This document shows positions 59,636 through 64,000 of a stretch of 64,000 nucleotides of DNA, in pieces. The stretch is taken from NCBI RefSeq assembly GCF_028372415.1, contig NC_092874.1, positions 335,004,651 to 335,068,650 of the forward strand, written 5' to 3'. The notes under the pieces are model-generated. The model saw only the letters and a list, made by a program, of their open reading frames with translations, was not told where the DNA came from and did not search any database. Numbering within the stretch: the stretch's first letter is position 1; the number at the start of each line of letters is the position of its first letter. The translations under genes and the position numbers were made by a program. The DNA is from Notamacropus eugenii (lineage: Eukaryota; Chordata; Mammalia; Diprotodontia; Macropodidae).

Positions 59636-60280
59636 AGGTTTGTTTCCGGTCAAAAGGGACAAAGAAGGGGCTCCTTAAGGAGCAAAGGACAGTGGCACCC
59701 CTGGGGAGAAGATAGACATGGCATGAGGAAGTGTTCCTATTTGGGATAAATCTTGACAAAAAGTCAAAGCAAAATAAAAAGCCTTAAAGTATGAAAGAAT
59801 CCAGGGAAGTGCTTGTTGTAGAAGCAACATCTCATCTATCAAATCTCTAACCCCAGTTATGCTGGTGTTGGGGGGAGTTTCTTCACCAAAGTTCATACAA
59901 GTTCTATGTGAAACTTTTTTGTTTTTTGCAGTTCCAATTTATATGGTGATCCACTCTGCTCCATCCAATCTCCAAGGGCAGGGCATGGGGTTTGATTGAT
60001 TTTGAACAGTGATTTAGGAGTTAAAAAAAAAGAAAGTTCCTGTTTGTGACAGATAGGACAAAACACACTACTACCAAACAACTCCCCCACTGAAGGGAAA
60101 GGGAATTCCATTCAACATCCTCATCAGATGCCAAATCTCCAGTCCCACATTTTAAAGCTCTTGGGTAGTCCTGCTGGTCCTCATGAATAGAAGCTCCCTT
60201 GGGCTGGCTTTTACACAAGACTGAGTCAATTTCTCTCGCTCCCAATTTCTTTAGAGTGCTACTAAAAAGCCCCCACTTAC

Positions 60281-60398
60281 GTCTTACGCTGTTCAGCCAA
60301 GGAGTTTCCTCTCGTTTGGGCAAACATATCAAAGTCATCTTGGGGGTTACAGTGCTGGAGAGAGCTGAGGGTTCCACTGACACTATCTGTCCCCAAGT
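60281..60398 (-). CDS. TOM1L2: TOM1L2 coding exon (C-terminal linker)
   Basis: The 118-base exon takes one base from the previous exon to make D and reads [15 protein letters not shown], then [16 protein letters not shown], then NSLAEQRK and two bases of the next codon. Human TOM1L2 has [18 protein letters not shown] here. Acceptor TCTTTAG|AC, donor AAGAC|GTAAGT. A longer open frame over the same bases on the same strand (60021-60383) is out of phase and not the protein. Confidence 0.94.
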
Positions 60399-60639
60399 CT
60401 AAAGATGACAATAATGAAATGTCAGTCACGGACATACCTCTTTCCTCTAAGACAGGTGAATATTTTATATATTACAGATTCAAGTACTTGTTATTTCACT
60501 TCTAAGATGCTGTGTGAGCGAGGAACAAGCTGCAGGTATGGAGATATGGGGTTTGGATGAAGATAAATGTATTTTAATTCCTAATCCGTGAGTAACAGCC
60601 AATAAACAGAATCAAGGGGAGGGAAAGACCAGCAAGAAG

Positions 60640-60775
60640 GATCATAAGATCACAGACTGAGAGCTGAGAAGGATCTTAGAAGTCATCTAGTCCATACTCG
60701 TCATTTTACAGATCAAGGCACTGAGGCCACAAAATCATGTGACTTGTTCCATGTCAAACAGGTCATGTGACAAAG
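60640..60775 (-). repeat. THER1/MIR SINE fragment
   Basis: AGAAGGATCTTAGAAGTCAT, CATTTTACAGATCAAGGCAC and GTGACTTGTTCCATGTC. Confidence 0.75.
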
Positions 60776-61780
60776 GTGAAAAAGAAAATGGGGCAATAAA
60801 AGATTGTAGGCACTTCTTTTCATCTGCTATTAATCATGTAACAGTGGAAGTGTGCTTAGATTTGTCCTTGTGGGATTTTTGCAGAGCATGTATGGATATC
60901 TTCTGCCTAGTTGCAATCCAACAGTAGAACTTGGGAGCCAGTTTCCAGCCAGAATGACTCAGGGGTTGGTAGCATGTGATGATGACAAGTCTTCTTATTG
61001 GCTGCAGACGTGGTCTGAATGGGAATTGAGCGTATGTACAAAAGGCCAATCTCTCAGTCTCTTTTCCTTGGTGGCTTCATGTGATGAGGGCTATTTTCAG
61101 CTTTAGGGTGAGGGAAAGACAGCTGTCCTATTTCTCATCCAAACACTGTGTTCATGAACACATGAAGCCCCAATTTCTTTCATGTTAGCCACTTCTTTTG
61201 CCTCTACAGTCAATTAGAAAACTTTATGTCATCATATAGTAGCAACCTATGGATTATAACGGCTGGAAACTGGATCCCAAAGTTCCCTGTGTTGGATTGC
61301 TGGAACTAGGCAGGAAAATATCTACACAAGGTTTATATTACCTCCCAAGAAGGGCAAATCCAAGCATGGTCCCTTTGATACAATTATAACTTACCATTAT
61401 ATACATAACAATAGCAACCATTCTCACACAGTTTTATGACGGATAAATCATAGGATTTAGTGAGTTATTTAAATTTTCAGGTTGCTGCAATATAATTAAA
61501 CTTTTAAAGATGATTCTCTGATACAAAAACAGTAGAAGGTTTGGAAAGCTGCTATGGTACCAGTGAGGAACAAATGGACAGGTCATAAATATTGTCAAAA
61601 ACAAACTCTACCATGGATTCAGAAAGACAATTATTCCCATGCTCTTCTAACTGGAAAGAAAAGATAGGTAGAAATTTAGAACTCTACCTAACATAAATTC
61701 AGTGGAGAATATGGCCTCTAATGGGGTATGATGGAACTAAGGAAATGCACAGAGAGAAAGACATTAAATACAAAACTTAC

Positions 61781-61904
61781 CCAGGCCTGCTAGCTGTGAG
61801 GAAAGAGAAGATGGTGGTGCCGTGTTACCCACCATTGGACTCACTACAGCTGGAGAACCAGGACCAAGATCTATTAAATTATCTTCAGTTACTTCATTCA
61901 GGAC
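61781..61904 (-). CDS. TOM1L2: TOM1L2 coding exon carrying the clathrin box
   Basis: This 124-base exon begins in phase 0 with [18 protein letters not shown] and ends [10 protein letters not shown] plus one base. The LIDLG stretch is a type I clathrin-box motif (L, hydrophobic, x, hydrophobic, acidic-like); in TOM1 the matching EDNLIDMG segment binds the clathrin heavy-chain terminal domain. The rest is serine- and proline-rich linker, probably disordered. Acceptor TGATAG|GTCC, donor CCTGG|GTAAGT. The reading matches human TOM1L2 nearly residue for residue, which separates it from TOM1 and TOM1L1. Confidence 0.95.
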
Positions 61905-62583
61905 CTATCAGGGTATTAGAGAGGCAGTGAGCTTCCTGCTCCACATTTCTTGCTTCATAGTTAATAGTTAGAGAAGAAGCAAGGTCATTACAAACTAGAA
62001 TAGGAGTTGGTAACCTGAAGCATGCATGCTATTTTTCAATTTTCAACAGTCTTCTGATTTTTAATGGCTTCCAGGCTGGTAGCCATCATTAATATCCCCT
62101 CACTGTTCCCCTGAGAATCAGCATATACAGCTTAGTGTAGTCAGCACACACCAGAAATTCTCCATTCCTAATCACACAAGAACAAACAGGGTGTATCTCT
62201 AGTGAAAGGCGGCCAATTTCTGAACTAGGTGGGTGTAAAAAGAAGTTAGAGGTATTCTATCAATGAGACTTTGTTGGCATCGTGGGATTATAGCCTCAAA
62301 TTTTGGAATAGCCTGCCTCTGCCTTCTACATTATCCCTCCCCACATCATACCACCTTTCTTCTTGCAAATGATTTCTTCCCGCTTGCAATTCATTAACTA
62401 AATCTCCAAATATGATTTTCTCCAATAATACTGGCAACTCGGGCTTATGTTCTTCACTGACCCAAAACACCTTTAAGTGCAAACAGCAGAGACCAAGGGG
62501 TGGGAGAAGGACGACATCACCAAGATATGATGGGAGGTAGAACCAGCCCTCTTCCACACACAGGATTCTGAAACGATACTTAC

Positions 62584-62632
62584 TCCGTTACTGGTATTTT
62601 GAGCAGAACGACCTGACCTGTACCGTTCGAAC
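62584..62632 (-). CDS. TOM1L2: TOM1L2 coding exon, GAT-domain end (seventh from the 3' end)
   Basis: TOM1L2 is an endosomal adaptor of the TOM1 family (VHS domain, GAT domain, C-terminal clathrin and myosin VI binding region) that links ubiquitinated cargo to Endofin, Tollip, clathrin and myosin VI. This 49-base exon completes a split arginine codon and then reads FERYRSGRSAQNTSNG; human has FERYRSGRSVQNASNG, just after the GAT three-helix bundle. The acceptor is a long T run followed by CCACTACCAG|G and the donor is GGA|GTAAGT. It is the most 5' exon of the gene in the window; those for the VHS domain and most of the GAT domain lie past the right edge. Confidence 0.95.
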
Positions 62633-64000
62633 CTGGTAGTGGTGAGGAAAAAAAAAAAGAATAAATGGGAAGAGGGATAACTCAATAAACTGCTAAGCTG
62701 TTTAGGTGGGGGGGAAATCCTAGTTGTCTGGAAGACAGGAGGGATCCTGGCACTACCTGAGGAGGGCAGGAGCCCCCAGTCTCTTTAGGGAGCTCATTAG
62801 GGAACTCAAGCACACACAAGCCTTCCCAGAGTTAGGGGGAGGGAGGCAGTAAGGAGGCATCCAGAACAAATAGATGCAGATTCTCTGACTTTCATCTCAC
62901 ACCATCAAGGCAGAGTATTTTTGGGTGTATATGTATCAGAGGGTGGTGTGTAAAATTAGTTCATTATGAGCAATACCCACCACTTCACAGACATTATCAG
63001 ACTACAGACACACCAGCATTGGCAGTCTCCATTACCTCCCCTCCTGTGACCTGAGGGTACCTCAGCATCCTATCTACAAAATGAAGGTAACAATCTTGGG
63101 CCCCCTCACTATTTTACAGGACTCCTGTCAAAAGTAGTTAGTTAATGCCTGTAATATATACCGCTCCACTCCTTTCCCCCAGGTTCAGTGAGAAAGGTAT
63201 TGGATAAGTACAAGGGACTTTAGTTATTCGACTGGTGATAAGTAGGTCGCTTCATCTACCTCTCTGAGGAAATAGATGGGACCACAAAGACAAGATAGAG
63301 ACCTCTGGCCCCTCTACCTCCTGAAATGATCCATTAAAACCCAGCAGCAGCTACTGAGTTGTCTTAACCGGAAGCTGTCATTCTTGACCAGTTGCCTGGG
63401 ATTGTTTGGGCTCTGAGTGACCATAGAATCACACCTGTTCTGATCACAACCAAACTATTCTCATGCCAAATTGTTCACAAACGTAAATTGTGTATGTGTG
63501 TGTATGTGAGAGAGAATTTATAGCTGAACAGAGAAAGGAAGAAGAAATTGAGTAGCTAAAAGCTCTGCACCAGACTTTTCTGTGCCTTTCCACCTCCTTT
63601 CCCCACCCCACCCCAGCTCTCTGGGCTTGCTTCTGGGGAGAAAGAGGCCTTGTGGGTTAGTTTAAGGTTGGTCTGTTATTAGCAGTTTCCTTCCTGCACT
63701 TAGCAATGTCAGAAAATTCACGTTGTGCTTTCAATCTGGATTTTTACAGGAAAGAATGGGAATGTCAAGGTCTGGATAATTTCTTACACTGGGTATCTAT
63801 TCTTATATACTCTTAATGAGGTAAAACAGGAAATATTTCAAAAGTAACATAGAGGTGGGATAGTTTTTTTAGTGCAATGTGGTCTCAATCTCTAATACAG
63901 TCACAAAGATATAATATGACAATGAGGTAGATTTTAAACTGACACTCCGGCATTACTATTCTCTTGTGTCATCACATGCTACAGAAGGGGATTTAATAGG
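62633..64000 (-). other. TOM1L2: Upstream TOM1L2 intron, runs off the right edge
   Basis: No coding exon is seen to the right of 62632. The next upstream exon, expected to end the GAT domain with a sequence like NNVFLRYE, is not in the window. No clear repeats were recognised. Confidence 0.75.

Larger units (their letters stand above)
58817..62583 (-). other. TOM1L2: Small TOM1L2 introns between the clathrin-box exons
   Basis: Three introns (61905-62583, 60399-61780, 58817-60280) separate the exons here. They contain one MIR in reverse (59415-59635) and a THER1-like fragment (60640-60775). The rest shows nothing I can name. Confidence 0.8.

Noticed and set aside
60021-60383. 120-residue minus-strand frame over a TOM1L2 exon
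   Set aside because: It is out of phase with the conserved [10 protein letters not shown] reading, which is the true one.
62584-62632. Assignment to TOM1 or TOM1L1 instead of TOM1L2
   Set aside because: The C-terminus [14 protein letters not shown] and the position next to SREBF1 fit TOM1L2; TOM1 ends differently and TOM1L1 lacks this tail.
1-64000. CRISPR arrays, operons, tRNA or rRNA genes
   Set aside because: No direct-repeat/spacer arrays, no bacterial gene layout; tRNA-like sequences are only the heads of SINEs.

Overview
The window is marsupial genomic DNA. The evidence is the very dense set of tRNA-derived SINEs whose 3' half resembles the tail of RTE/BovB LINEs, plus many MIR/THER1-type CORE-SINEs, L2, L3/CR1 and marsupial-style L1 3' ends, all on a vertebrate gene frame with split exons and CpG-rich promoters. 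I cannot name the species.

Two protein genes are present, both on the minus strand, in the order expected from human 17p11.2 (SREBF1 then TOM1L2). At 21020-21116 lies the first coding exon of SREBF1 (the 1a type): 32 codons plus one base, a perfect Kozak start and a GT donor. Positions 1-21019 are therefore the start of SREBF1 intron 1. I find neither exon 2 nor exon 1c in it, so the rest of the gene lies beyond the left edge. A CpG island (about 20400-21850) covers the exon and holds GC boxes, a full CRE, an LXRE-like DR4, two CCACGTGG E-boxes and a 26-base C run.

From about 21.9 to 37.45 kb the DNA is intergenic. It holds a second CpG island with CCAAT and GC boxes (29.04-29.47 kb) that belongs to no gene I can see, a 5'-inverted L1 carrying two younger SINEs, and a stack of repeats inside repeats (L3/CR1, L1 tail, L2, old LTR) from 29.8 to 32.7 kb.

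From 37.45 to 64 kb is the 3' half of TOM1L2. Seven coding exons (62632 down to 43792) encode the last 203 residues, including the clathrin box and the tryptophan-containing segment that in TOM1 proteins binds myosin VI. A roughly 6.3-kb, repeat-poor 3' UTR follows, ending at paired AATAAA signals near 37.47-37.49 kb. The exons join in phase and, against the human protein as I remember it, without length change.

The two genes do not form a pathway. SREBF1 encodes a membrane-bound lipogenic transcription factor; TOM1L2 encodes an endosomal adaptor. No tRNA, rRNA, CRISPR, bacterial or viral coding system was found. Other long reading frames are GC-rich or repeat shadows. Repeat edges are given by eye and may be off by tens of bases; exon edges are base-level.
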